This document shows, in pieces, positions 28,145-37,070 of a DNA stretch of 64,000 nt (positions within the stretch are counted from its first letter, which is position 1; the number at the start of each line of letters is the position of its first letter). The stretch spans positions 186,001 to 250,000 of the forward strand of contig NZ_AUBG01000011.1 in assembly GCF_000429125.1 (NCBI RefSeq), written 5' to 3'. A program made the position numbers and the translations under genes. This DNA comes from Aequorivita capsosiphonis DSM 23843 (GTDB lineage Bacteria > Bacteroidota > Bacteroidia > Flavobacteriales > Flavobacteriaceae). The notes below the pieces were generated by a model. The model saw only the letters and a list, made by a program, of their open reading frames with translations. It was not told the DNA's origin and searched no databases.

Positions 28145-29173
28145 TTAATCTTGTTTGTATTCCTTCACGGCGTCAATAAAAGCGCCTGCGTTTTCCAAAG
28201 GAATATTTGGTAAAATTCCGTGGCCCAAGTTGACGATATACCGGTCTTTTCCGAATTCATCGATCATCTGCTTAACCATCTTTCTTATTTCTGATGGAGG
28301 GCTAAAAAGTCTTGTTGGATCAAAATTCCCCTGTAATGTAATTTTCCCTCCAGTTAAATAGCGAGCGTTTTTAGGAGAACAAGTCCAATCTATTCCTAAA
28401 GCGGAAGCGCCACTTTTCGCCATTTCGTCCAAAGCAAACCAACATCCTTTTCCAAAAGCGATTACTGGAGCTTCATCTTTTAAGGCGTCAATAATCTGCT
28501 GCATATACTGCCAGCTAAATTCCTGATAATCGGTTGGGGAAAGCATACCACCCCAGCTATCAAAAACCTGAACTGCATCAACACCAGCTTTTACTTTTTC
28601 CTTTAAATATAAAATCGTGGTATCAGTTATTTTCTGAAGTAATTGGTGTGCTGCAAGAGGTTGTGTAAAACAGAATTCCTTTGCTTTATCGAAATTTTTA
28701 CTGCCTTGACCTTGCACGCAGTAACATAGAATTGTCCACGGACTGCCAGCAAAACCAATTAATGGCACTTCGTCATTCAGTTTTTCCTTGGTCATTTTTA
28801 TGGCTTCCATTACGTAGCCTAGGGTTTCATTAATGTCTGGAACAATAACACGCTCCAAATCTTTCATAGAACGAATTGGGTCTGGCACCCATGGACCAAT
28901 TCCTGGTTTCATCTCTACGTGAATATTCATGGCCTGCGGAATCACCAAAATATCACTAAATAAAATCGCAGCGTCCATTCCGTATCTTCGGATTGGTTGC
29001 ACAGTGATTTCACTAGCTAATTCTGGTGTTTGGCAACGGGTAAAAAAGTCGTATTTCGCCTTTATTTCCATAAATTCTGGCAAATACCTTCCTGCTTGGC
29101 GCATCATCCAAACCGGAGGTCGCTCCACGGTTTCTCCGCGAAGGGCTTTTAAGAATAGATCGTTTTTTATCAT
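28145..29173 (-). CDS. hemE: Uroporphyrinogen decarboxylase
   Basis: The 342-residue enzyme converts uroporphyrinogen III to coproporphyrinogen III. The signature [17 protein letters not shown] is at residues 18-34 and the conserved Asp of LFSDILVIP near 84 is present. Length is normal. A 33-bp palindrome lies between hemD and hemE, which may reduce read-through. Confidence 0.97.
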   Translation of the reverse strand: MIKNDLFLKALRGETVERPPVWMMRQAGRYLPEFMEIKAKYDFFTRCQTPELASEITVQPIRRYGMDAAILFSDILVIPQAMNIHVEMKPGIGPWVPDPIRSMKDLERVIVPDINETLGYVMEAIKMTKEKLNDEVPLIGFAGSPWTILCYCVQGQGSKNFDKAKEFCFTQPLAAHQLLQKITDTTILYLKEKVKAGVDAVQVFDSWGGMLSPTDYQEFSWQYMQQIIDALKDEAPVIAFGKGCWFALDEMAKSGASALGIDWTCSPKNARYLTGGKITLQGNFDPTRLFSPPSEIRKMVKQMIDEFGKDRYIVNLGHGILPNIPLENAGAFIDAVKEYKQD

Positions 29174-29186
29174 AAGTTCTAGTTCA

Positions 29187-29219
29187 AAACCTAACAGGTT
29201 TTGAAAACCTGTTAGGTTA
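29187..29219. repeat. 33-bp palindrome between hemD and hemE
   Basis: Arms AAACCTAACAGGTTT and AAACCTGTTAGGTTA surround a TGA loop (15-3-15, last pair mismatched). It belongs to the same family as 29341-29373 and 54934-54966 and overlaps the last codons of hemD. Confidence 0.65.
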
Positions 29220-29880
29220 ATATTTTAACTGCTTTGGCAATCACACTTTCCACCGTTGTGGAATTTGAAACCGCCACATTTTCTGTGTAATTTCTTGCTT
29301 CTTGAGCGGTTGTTGTTCCGATACAAATGGCTGTCGATTCAAATCTTCCGGGGTTTTGAACCCTGGAAGATTTATTCTTTTCGAAATAGCTTCTTACTCC
29401 ACTCGGACTGAAAAATAAAATTGCATCAAATTGCCTTTCAAATTTCTTCGGGTTAAGCATCGTTTTGTACACTTCAATTTCTTCAAAAGAAACATTATTT
29501 TCTTTCAGTTTTGATGGAATTACGTCGCTTCGAATATTTCCACAGAAAAAATTAAAATGATCGTTTTTATGGTTTTCAACTAAATAAGGCGCTAATTCTG
29601 AAGCATATTCCGTCATTTTAACCACCTTTTGACCGTTTTTCTCCAAAAACGCTTTTGTCTTTTCTCCAACACAAAAACATTGTGCAATTTTCACCTTGCC
29701 ACTCATTACCGTCTCCACGGAATTTTGACTGGTGAAAATGGCGTTTTCAATATTTGAGTGAGTCTCAAAAGGCACGAATTCAATTTTAATAGCATTGTAA
29801 TCTACCAAAGAGACTCCAGCGTTTATCAACAATTCCCTTTGTGAAGGACTCAGTTTTTTGGTGGAGAGAATGCTTTTCAT
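29212..29880 (-). CDS. hemD: Uroporphyrinogen-III synthase, with a palindrome-encoded 11-residue insert
   Basis: The 222-residue enzyme closes and inverts ring D of hydroxymethylbilane to give uroporphyrinogen III. The family pattern is loose, but [21 protein letters not shown] and the position between hemC and hemE fix the identity. Codons 170-180 ([11 protein letters not shown]) coincide exactly with a 33-bp palindromic repeat (29341-29373), inserted in phase between SPSGVRSYF and CIGTTTA. The C-terminal end is also overlapped by a second palindrome. The protein is otherwise intact, so the insert probably forms a surface loop. Confidence 0.93.
   Translation of the reverse strand: MKSILSTKKLSPSQRELLINAGVSLVDYNAIKIEFVPFETHSNIENAIFTSQNSVETVMSGKVKIAQCFCVGEKTKAFLEKNGQKVVKMTEYASELAPYLVENHKNDHFNFFCGNIRSDVIPSKLKENNVSFEEIEVYKTMLNPKKFERQFDAILFFSPSGVRSYFEKNKSSRVQNPGRFESTAICIGTTTAQEARNYTENVAVSNSTTVESVIAKAVKILT
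29341..29373. repeat. 33-bp palindrome inside hemD, in frame
   Basis: AAATCTTCCGGGGTT and AACCCTGGAAGATTT pair around a TTG loop with one G-T wobble. The element is 33 bp, exactly 11 codons, and begins on a codon boundary (codon 170). Confidence 0.75.
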
Positions 29881-29899
29881 AGCAATACCATTTAGCGGC

Positions 29900-30850
29900 T
29901 TATTTACCCGTAAGTTTTTTAATCTTTGCCATCAGTTCCTTTCCGCCATTCTTTAGAATGTATGTGGCACATTCCTTTCCAAAACCTTTATAATCAACAG
30001 TATTAACACTCCTTTCAATTTCAAGCATTTCTTTACCATCTAAAGAAAATAAGCATCCTTTAAATAAGATTTTATCTTTTACTATTTCTGCAAGAGCTCC
30101 AATAGGCGCGGTACAACCACCTTCCAAGGTATTTAAAAACTCTCTTTCAATGTGGGTACAAATTTCGGAAGAAAAGTGATTCAATTTTGAAGTGGCTTCA
30201 ATAGAAAAAGCATCATTTTCCATTGCCACAATTACCATTGCGCCTTGGGCTGGTGCGGGAATCATCCAATCTAAATCCTCCCCAAACCCAGCAAAGGAGG
30301 TGTTTTTTATGTTTGCTTCGCTCACAAACCCTAATCGTTCTAGTCCTGCTTTAGCAAAAATAGCACCTTGCCATTGATTATCTTTCAGTTTTTGAAGACG
30401 GGTATTTACATTGCCACGTAAATCTACGTGTTTGTGATTTGGATATCTGTGCAACCATTGCGCTTGTCTACGAAGGCTTCCTGTAGCAATGGTGCATACT
30501 TTTTCAAAATCAATTTCAGTATCGGCTTCTGTTACTAGAATATCTTGTGATGTAGCGCGTTCCAACACTGCTGTTTGAACAATTCCCCGAGGTAAAAGTG
30601 TAGGCACATCTTTCATACTGTGCACGGCAATATCCACCATCCCGTTGATCATCGCAATGTCTAAGGTTTTGGTGAAAATACCCGTAATACCCATTTCGTA
30701 AAGAGGTTTGTCCAAGATTAAATCTCCCTGGGCTTTTACAGGAACGAGTTCGGTACTGTAACCTAAAGTTTCGAGTTTAGATTTTACGGTGTTAGCTTGC
30801 CAAAGCGCAAGTTCACTATCGCGGGTTCCAATTCGGATTGTTTTTTTCAA
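29900..30850 (-). CDS. hemC: Hydroxymethylbilane synthase (porphobilinogen deaminase)
   Basis: The 316-residue enzyme joins four porphobilinogen units. The dipyrromethane-cofactor cysteine is Cys246 in LEGGCTAPIGA, and the N-terminal IGTRDSELALWQA matches the family. The start is TTG 30850, two bases after the hemA stop; no ATG is available. It is followed by hemD 19 bp later. Confidence 0.97.
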   Translation of the reverse strand: MKKTIRIGTRDSELALWQANTVKSKLETLGYSTELVPVKAQGDLILDKPLYEMGITGIFTKTLDIAMINGMVDIAVHSMKDVPTLLPRGIVQTAVLERATSQDILVTEADTEIDFEKVCTIATGSLRRQAQWLHRYPNHKHVDLRGNVNTRLQKLKDNQWQGAIFAKAGLERLGFVSEANIKNTSFAGFGEDLDWMIPAPAQGAMVIVAMENDAFSIEATSKLNHFSSEICTHIEREFLNTLEGGCTAPIGALAEIVKDKILFKGCLFSLDGKEMLEIERSVNTVDYKGFGKECATYILKNGGKELMAKIKKLTGK

Positions 30851-30852
30851 GA

Positions 30853-32115
30853 CTAGGCAGTTTCAAGTTGAAAAACTCTTCGTATAAGTTCAATGCTTTC
30901 GGCTGAACCTTCTTCGCCTTTTAAATGGTTGACGAAATGGGTAGTGATTTTTTGAATAAGACGATCGCTAATTATTTCGGCCTGTTCTTCATTAAAGCCA
31001 TCTATTTTTTTGCTCTGATAATCTATTTCGCCAGTTTTAAGTTCAGCAAGTTTAATTTTTAGAGCGCGAATGGTAGGAGCAAATTTTCGCTCATCTGCCC
31101 ATTTTCTAAAATCTTTCTCAATTTCAGCAATAATTTTCTTCGCCATTGGCACTTGCGATGCGCGTTGTTCTAAAGTTTCATCGGTTAAGGCTGCAAGATC
31201 ATCTAGATGTAGCAAAGTTACGAATTCACTTTCCAAAACATCTTCGGAAACATTCTTAGGTATTGAAAGATCAAGTATTAAAAGCGGTCTTTTTAAATAT
31301 AAAAGTTCCTTGGATATTGTAGGTTGCTGTGCGCCCGTAGCTACAATAAGCACATCGGCCTGTGCAACTTCACTCTGAATATCCACATAATCCTTTACCA
31401 CGAGATTAAATTTTCCAGCCACTTTTTCAGCTGTTTCCTTGGTGCGGTTTATAAGGGTTATATGTTCGTTATTAGTATGTTTTATAAGGTTTTCACAAGT
31501 ATTTCTACCTATTTTCCCGGTTCCAAATAGCAAAATATTCTTTTCTGAAACTTGTGGCACCCGATTCATAATATAACGCACCGCAGCAAAACTTACAGAA
31601 GTAGCTCCAGATGAGATTTGAGTTTCATTTTTAATACGTTTACTGGCTTGAATCACCGCATTGGCTAGACGCTCCATAAACGGATTGAAAATATCGTGTT
31701 TTTTTGATTCACGAAATGCGCTGCGCAGTTGACTGATAATCTCGAAATCACCTAAAATCTGACTGTCAAGGCCGGTACCCACATTAAAAAGATGTGAGAC
31801 TGCATCGTGGTTCTTATAGATATAGGCCACTTTTTCAAAAGCTTCAACGGTACCATTGGTATGTTGACATAATAATTTTATAAGTTGAAAAGGGTGTTGG
31901 GCAAAACCGTAGAGTTCTGTACGGTTACACGTGGAGATTACTGAAAGTGAAGGAATACCTTCTTCCTTAGCCTGAACAAGAATTTTTTGTTTAGCTGAAT
32001 CGTCTATACTAAAATGTCCTCTTATTTCGGCATCTGCTTTTTTATAATTAAGACCAATAGCATAAAAATGACCCTCAAGGCTCTCACCAGAATATGTCTT
32101 TAAATTATTTTTCAT
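30853..32115 (-). CDS. hemA: Glutamyl-tRNA reductase
   Basis: From ATG 32115 the enzyme has 420 residues and reduces glutamyl-tRNA to glutamate-1-semialdehyde, the first step of C5 heme synthesis. The catalytic Cys63 lies in STCNRTELYG, the NADP-binding segment is LLFGTGKIG, and the tRNA-binding helical C-terminus is complete. The frame could start at TTG 32121, but ATG is preferred. hemA leads the hemACDE operon and diverges from the AraC gene. Confidence 0.96.
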   Translation of the reverse strand: MKNNLKTYSGESLEGHFYAIGLNYKKADAEIRGHFSIDDSAKQKILVQAKEEGIPSLSVISTCNRTELYGFAQHPFQLIKLLCQHTNGTVEAFEKVAYIYKNHDAVSHLFNVGTGLDSQILGDFEIISQLRSAFRESKKHDIFNPFMERLANAVIQASKRIKNETQISSGATSVSFAAVRYIMNRVPQVSEKNILLFGTGKIGRNTCENLIKHTNNEHITLINRTKETAEKVAGKFNLVVKDYVDIQSEVAQADVLIVATGAQQPTISKELLYLKRPLLILDLSIPKNVSEDVLESEFVTLLHLDDLAALTDETLEQRASQVPMAKKIIAEIEKDFRKWADERKFAPTIRALKIKLAELKTGEIDYQSKKIDGFNEEQAEIISDRLIQKITTHFVNHLKGEEGSAESIELIRRVFQLETA

Positions 32116-32214
32116 CCACAAAGTATATTTGAGAAATAGATAGAAGAAATATTCAGATTATTCATTATAGTAGAATTGCAAAGGCTTTAAAAGCGTTTAA
32201 AATAAAAACAGAAG

Positions 32215-32222
32215 CAAATGTA
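32215..32222 (-). promoter_or_regulatory. Candidate hemA -7 box
   Basis: The minus strand reads TACATTTG (TAnnTTTG) about 100 bp before the hemA ATG. The nearest upstream TTG gives a 14-bp spacer, shorter than usual. Confidence 0.3.
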
Positions 32223-32290
32223 CGGGCATAGTTTTTCAAAAAGTAACGCTAGCGGTATCTTTTATATCGCTCCCTGTTAAAATTGATATA

Positions 32291-32310
32291 AATATGATAC
32301 TTATCATATT
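32291..32310. promoter_or_regulatory. Perfect 20-bp palindrome between hemA and the AraC gene
   Basis: AATATGATA-CT-TATCATATT is perfectly symmetrical (9-2-9). The core TGAT-n4-ATCA resembles CRP/FNR-type sites. It could serve either divergent gene; the binding protein is unknown. Confidence 0.5.
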
Positions 32311-32356
32311 ATAACGCACTAAATTCGGGGTTTCACATCAAATTTAATTAAATCTA

Positions 32357-32375
32357 ATTTAGAACTATTCTAAAT
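32357..32375. promoter_or_regulatory. 19-bp Fur/PerR-like palindrome upstream of the AraC gene
   Basis: ATTTAGAA-CTA-TTCTAAAT is a perfect 8-3-8 palindrome, 19 bp before the AraC ATG. Its core TTAGAAnnnTTCTAA is close to Fur/PerR-family boxes of 7-1-7 type. Iron or peroxide control is inferred. Confidence 0.5.
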
Positions 32376-32394
32376 AAAATTAATCATATTTACC

Positions 32395-33306
32395 ATGGAT
32401 TTTCAAAAAAATACCGCTCAAAGTTTACCTGCCAATATGGTAGGATTTTATGAAGAAATAGCAATTGAACCCGGTTTTTTCATTTTAAAGTTTAACAATG
32501 AAACCGATGAAAATCAAACTTTTAAGCGGGAAGTGAGTGCTAATTTTATCCAGTTTCATTTCTGTATTAAGGGTTCCGCTTCTTTTTCTTTTAATGAAGG
32601 TAATTATAAGTTGCCCATACAGGAAGATCATTCGCTATTACTTTACAATCCTCAGCGAGATTTACCGCTAGATCTTCACTTATCTGCGCATTCCTGGGTT
32701 ATTTCGGTATTGCTACCCATCACTAAGTTTCACGGTCTTTTTTCAACCGAGGCGAATTATATTACCTTTCTAAACGACGAAAATAAAGATCGTAAATATT
32801 ACAAGGATGGTCTTACCAATCCATCTATGACTATTGTGCTAAACCAATTAATGAATTACAACTTGCATCCCAGTATTAAACCGCTGTATTTTAAAGGGAA
32901 AGCATACGAATTACTGAGCCTTTTTTTTAATCGCCCAGCAGATGCAGATGTGGAGCAATGTCCATTTTTAGCAGATGAAGTTAATGTTTCGAAAATAAAG
33001 AAAGCGAAGCAGATTATGATTTCCAGAATGGCTGAACCTCCAACCTTACAACAACTTGCGGACGAGATTAACCTTCCTATAAATAGATTGAAAGAAGGTT
33101 TTAAACAAATCTATGGCGATTCCGTTTTCAGTTTTCTTTTTGATTATAAAATGGAAGTAGCACGTCAACTTTTGGCAACAGGATCCCATAATGTAAATGA
33201 AGTGGGATTGAAAGTAGGCTATAGTACCTCTAGCCATTTTATTTCAGCCTTTAAAAAGAAATTTGGCACTACACCTAAGAAGTTTTTGATGGGACTTAAC
33301 GCATAG
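32395..33306 (+). CDS. AraC-family transcriptional regulator in the heme locus
   Basis: The 303-residue protein has an N-terminal sensing domain (about 1-190) and a C-terminal pair of helix-turn-helix motifs: PTLQQLADEINLPINRLK and VNEVGLKVGYSTSSHF followed by KKFGTTPKKF. The layout recalls PchR-like AraC proteins that sense iron chelates. It sits between divergent hemA and co-directional hemH, and two perfect palindromes lie upstream. Its likely role is control of heme or iron genes; the ligand is unknown. Confidence 0.88.
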   Translation: MDFQKNTAQSLPANMVGFYEEIAIEPGFFILKFNNETDENQTFKREVSANFIQFHFCIKGSASFSFNEGNYKLPIQEDHSLLLYNPQRDLPLDLHLSAHSWVISVLLPITKFHGLFSTEANYITFLNDENKDRKYYKDGLTNPSMTIVLNQLMNYNLHPSIKPLYFKGKAYELLSLFFNRPADADVEQCPFLADEVNVSKIKKAKQIMISRMAEPPTLQQLADEINLPINRLKEGFKQIYGDSVFSFLFDYKMEVARQLLATGSHNVNEVGLKVGYSTSSHFISAFKKKFGTTPKKFLMGLNA

Positions 33307-33424
33307 GCATAAGTAACAAACTCCAAAACATACATTCCTTAGACGACTTTAAAGAATTTGAACAGTCCCCAGAATTTACCTCTATTTGTAGTTAAACCTA
33401 GAGGGTCTTTAACAGCAGACTTGT

Positions 33425-33432
33425 TACCTTTG
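33425..33432 (+). promoter_or_regulatory. Candidate hemH -7 box
   Basis: TACCTTTG matches TAnnTTTG and lies 17 bp before the hemH ATG. No -33 TTG with normal spacing is seen. Confidence 0.45.
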
Positions 33433-33449
33433 CAAATTAAATTTAGAAA

Positions 33450-34490
33450 ATGAAAAAAGGAGTTCTCCTTGTAAATCTCGGTTCACCAGACAGCACCGAC
33501 CCAAAAGACGTAAAAAAATATCTCGATGAGTTCTTGATGGATCCACGTGTGATTGACGTTCCGTTCTGGCTTCGATCTTTTATTGTTCGCGGGATTATTT
33601 TAAATACGCGGCCTAAGAAATCAGCTGAAGCCTATCAAAAAATTTGGTGGGAGGAAGGATCTCCGTTAATTGTACTTTCCGAAAGACTTCAGAAAAAAAT
33701 TCAGGAAAAAACAACTGTTCCCATTGCTTTAGCCATGCGTTACGGAAGCATGACATTAAAAAAAGGATTACAGGAGCTTGTGGATCAAGGCGTAGATGAA
33801 ATTTTAACCATTCCTTTATATCCACAATTCGCAATGGCCACCACAGAAACTATTGATGTGAGGGTGGAAGAACTAAAAAAGGAATTCTTCCCTCAACTTC
33901 AGATTACTTCCTTACCAGCATTCTACAATAAGCCAGAATATATTGAGGTTCTTTCTAAAAGTATCTCAGAAAAACTGGAAGGGCTGGATTATGAGCATTT
34001 ATTATTCAGCTATCACGGAGTTCCGGAACGGCATATCTATAAACGAGATATTACCAAAAGCCACTGCAAAATAGATGGTAGTTGCTGCGTTACTGATTCT
34101 CCAGCTCACGAGTTCTGCTATCGCCATCAGTGCTTTAAAACAACCGCTCTTGTTGCCGAAAAATTGAATCTAACACCCGGAACGTATTCTAATTGCTTCC
34201 AATCGCGTTTAGGTTTTGATCCTTGGTTAAAACCACCAACGGACAGAACCATAGAACGGTTAGGCTTAGAGGGAACCAAGAAAATTGCAATTGTCACTCC
34301 GGCTTTTGTGAGTGATTGCTTGGAAACTTTGGAAGAAATAGCAATGGAAGGTCAAGAGATTTTCCACGAAGCTGGCGGAAAAGAATTTACTGTTATTCCT
34401 TGCTTAAACGATCGTGATGATTGGGCGGAGATTTTGACAGGCTGGATTGACACTTGGCGAATTGTGGATGTTAAAACAGCGATCGCTTAA
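33450..34490 (+). CDS. hemH: Ferrochelatase
   Basis: The 346-residue enzyme inserts ferrous iron into protoporphyrin IX. The N-terminal GVLLVNLGSPDS, the active-site FSYHGVPERH histidine and the late SDCLETLEEI segment are conserved. A Cys-rich insert (KIDGSCC...HQCF) is common in bacterial ferrochelatases. The gene completes the pathway formed by the nearby hem genes. Confidence 0.97.
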   Translation: MKKGVLLVNLGSPDSTDPKDVKKYLDEFLMDPRVIDVPFWLRSFIVRGIILNTRPKKSAEAYQKIWWEEGSPLIVLSERLQKKIQEKTTVPIALAMRYGSMTLKKGLQELVDQGVDEILTIPLYPQFAMATTETIDVRVEELKKEFFPQLQITSLPAFYNKPEYIEVLSKSISEKLEGLDYEHLLFSYHGVPERHIYKRDITKSHCKIDGSCCVTDSPAHEFCYRHQCFKTTALVAEKLNLTPGTYSNCFQSRLGFDPWLKPPTDRTIERLGLEGTKKIAIVTPAFVSDCLETLEEIAMEGQEIFHEAGGKEFTVIPCLNDRDDWAEILTGWIDTWRIVDVKTAIA

Positions 34491-34594
34491 ATTATTCATT
34501 ATTTTCTATTACTATTTTTTATTATTTCAGCATTAATTCGGGGTAATAGATATAGTAGATGTTAGAGGAAAAAAATAAGTAATAGTAATAAAGA

Positions 34595-35932
34595 ATGAAT
34601 AATTCTACGGCTCTCGGCACCGAACCCATTGGAAGTTTACTGATAAAACAAGCTGTTCCAGCTTCCATTGGGATTTTAGTGATGTCGCTGAACATTTTGG
34701 TAGACACCATTTTTGTGGGGAATTGGATAGGTTCCATCGCCATTGCGGCAATCAATGTTGTATTACCTATTTCATTTTTTATCTCGGCACTTGGGATGGC
34801 TATCGGAATTGGTGGCTCTTCCATAATTTCACGCGCTTTAGGCTCTAACACTAAACCACGAGCGTTAAAAACTTTTGGAAATCAGATAACCTTAACGCTT
34901 TTGCTGACCACCGCCATGGTAGTTTTTGGCTTAGTATTTATAAATGAACTAATCCCGGCCTTCGGTGGAAAAGGCGACATTTTTGATCCGGCCAAAATCT
35001 ATTACCGGATTGTCCTTTATGGAGTGCCATTATTAGCACTGTGCATGATGGGCAACAGCGTGATTAGAGCCGAAGGAAAACCGAAGTTCGCAATGATTGC
35101 AATGATTATTCCTTCGGTTGGAAATCTAGTTCTCGATTATGTTTTTATCAATCTGATGGATATGGGAATGGCGGGAGCCGCTTGGGCAACGACCCTCTCT
35201 TATGGCTTGTGTTTTCTCTATGTTCTTTATTTTTTCTTAAGCGGAAAATCAGAACTCAAAATAAGTATACCCCATTTAGGATTGAATTTATCGGTACTTA
35301 AGGAAATGTCGGCATTGGGGGGTGTAACCTTGGCGAGGCAAGCGGTGGTTAGTGTTACTTACCTTTTAATGAACAACATCCTTTTCGACATTGGCGGAGA
35401 AGCATCCATTGCATCCTACGGAATTATCGCGCGAATGTTGATGTTTGCCCTCTTTCCTGTTCTTGGGGTAACGCAAGGATTTTTACCTATTGCAGGATAC
35501 AATTACGGCGCACATAAATTTGAAAGAGTTCGCGAAAGCATCAACAAAGCAATCTTATATGCCGGCGCCTTAGCATTCATCATTTTTGTATTAATAATGA
35601 TATTTCCAGCGGCAATTGTTTCCGTTTTCACAGACGATCCCGAAATACTCTCAAAAACCCCACAGTATATGCGCTGGGTTTTTGCGGCAATACCTGTTAT
35701 AGCAATACAATTGATAGGTTCGGCGTATTTTCAAGCCATCGGAAAAGCTGTCCCTGCATTATTGCTGACATTAACCAGACAAGGATTTTTCTTTATTCCC
35801 TTGATATTTATTCTTCCGCATTATTTTGGCGAATTGGGCGTCTGGATCTCCTTTCCCGCCGCAGATATTCTTTCAACCATTGTAACGGGTTATTTTTTGA
35901 ACAGAGAGATACGAAAAACAATAAAAGGTTAA
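34595..35932 (+). CDS. MATE-family efflux transporter
   Basis: The 445-residue protein has about twelve hydrophobic segments arranged as two homologous halves. PIGSLLIKQAVPASIGILV starts the first and GVTLARQAVVSVTYLL the second. MATE proteins export cationic drugs or metabolites with Na+ or H+. It follows hemH by about 100 bp on the same strand. The substrate is unknown. Confidence 0.9.
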   Translation: MNNSTALGTEPIGSLLIKQAVPASIGILVMSLNILVDTIFVGNWIGSIAIAAINVVLPISFFISALGMAIGIGGSSIISRALGSNTKPRALKTFGNQITLTLLLTTAMVVFGLVFINELIPAFGGKGDIFDPAKIYYRIVLYGVPLLALCMMGNSVIRAEGKPKFAMIAMIIPSVGNLVLDYVFINLMDMGMAGAAWATTLSYGLCFLYVLYFFLSGKSELKISIPHLGLNLSVLKEMSALGGVTLARQAVVSVTYLLMNNILFDIGGEASIASYGIIARMLMFALFPVLGVTQGFLPIAGYNYGAHKFERVRESINKAILYAGALAFIIFVLIMIFPAAIVSVFTDDPEILSKTPQYMRWVFAAIPVIAIQLIGSAYFQAIGKAVPALLLTLTRQGFFFIPLIFILPHYFGELGVWISFPAADILSTIVTGYFLNREIRKTIKG

Positions 35933-35972
35933 AGCTGATTTTTTTGTATATTTAACTACTAATCCATCAGTT

Positions 35973-37055
35973 ATGAAAAAACTTATACTTCTTGTTGTCA
36001 CATCTTTTTCAATCTTCTCTGCATTTGCGCAACCTGTTGGAATGTTGAATGAGACTTTCAATTTAAAATCTATTGAAACGAACGATTGGTTTTTAACTCC
36101 AAATGGAGAAAATCCAAGTGTGGCTTTTTACCCGCTTCCCGGAAGTCATGTTTTAGATGCCGATGGTATCTTTAACACCTTGACTGCTGGTGCAAATTTT
36201 AGCGGCAATTCAGTAACGCTTCATTCTATTAGCGTCACATTACACGATTGTATAGAGCCCAATTGCTATTATGAAGATCTCTATTTTTATGAAATTTTAA
36301 CCAACCATAACCTGGAATCTAAAATCTTGACTTATAATTATAATGAAAGAAACGGTTATAAATACCTGTCGTTAAGGGATTCAGACTATAATTTAGCTTT
36401 ATATAGTACAGAACCAGCTCCGGTACCAGATGCCATGTTATTTCAAACTTGGTATTTGTATATGACCGAAGCGGATCTTGGTGATCCCGTTTTTTATCCG
36501 GGGCCCAATCCACCACAATTTACAATAAACCCAGATTTCACATATACTGGTATTGAGGATTGTGCCATAATAAGCGGAGATTTAATTTTGGGAAATGGTG
36601 GAGACTATGAATTTAAATTGCAATCACAAAACTATCAGCAAGATGAAAGCAATTGTCCGCCAGGACCAGTGGAGTATACCTTATATGATTTAATGTACCA
36701 AAATCCAACGATGGGTTGTACTTTATATACAGGAAGTGACGGAATAGACTATTTACAATACGAAACCTATGCTGGTTTTATTTCCTATTTCTCGAATCAA
36801 TTATTGTCTGTCAATGAAAATAATTTATCTGATTTAGTTATTTTCCCAAATCCTACGCAGAACAAATTGATTATTCAATCTGCAACAAACAATTTCCATT
36901 CTGTTATCATCACAGATATTCATGGCAGAATTGTGATTTCTATAAAAGATGTGGTTTCAAATGAAATAGATGTTTCGGATTTAAAACTAGGGATGTATTT
37001 TATAAGGATTGAATCTTCCGAAGGAAATAATACCAAGAAATTTATTAAGGAATAA
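35973..37055 (+). CDS. Secreted protein with T9SS type A sorting domain (copy 1)
   Basis: The 360-residue protein has a signal peptide (MKKLILLVVTSFSIFSAFAQ), a central region of about 260 residues rich in Tyr, Asn and paired Cys with no known domain, and a T9SS type A sorting domain at about 285-360 (VIFPNPTQNK, DLKLGMYFIRI). It should be exported through the outer membrane. The last 75 codons are nearly identical to those of the next gene, at both DNA and protein level. Confidence 0.85.
   Translation: MKKLILLVVTSFSIFSAFAQPVGMLNETFNLKSIETNDWFLTPNGENPSVAFYPLPGSHVLDADGIFNTLTAGANFSGNSVTLHSISVTLHDCIEPNCYYEDLYFYEILTNHNLESKILTYNYNERNGYKYLSLRDSDYNLALYSTEPAPVPDAMLFQTWYLYMTEADLGDPVFYPGPNPPQFTINPDFTYTGIEDCAIISGDLILGNGGDYEFKLQSQNYQQDESNCPPGPVEYTLYDLMYQNPTMGCTLYTGSDGIDYLQYETYAGFISYFSNQLLSVNENNLSDLVIFPNPTQNKLIIQSATNNFHSVIITDIHGRIVISIKDVVSNEIDVSDLKLGMYFIRIESSEGNNTKKFIKE
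36831..37052 (+). repeat. Duplicated sorting-domain segment, copy 1
   Basis: The segment starting GATTTAGTTATTTTCCC is repeated with a few substitutions at 37587-37811. It encodes the T9SS sorting domain. Confidence 0.75.
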
Positions 37056-37070
37056 TAAAAACCACGCAAT

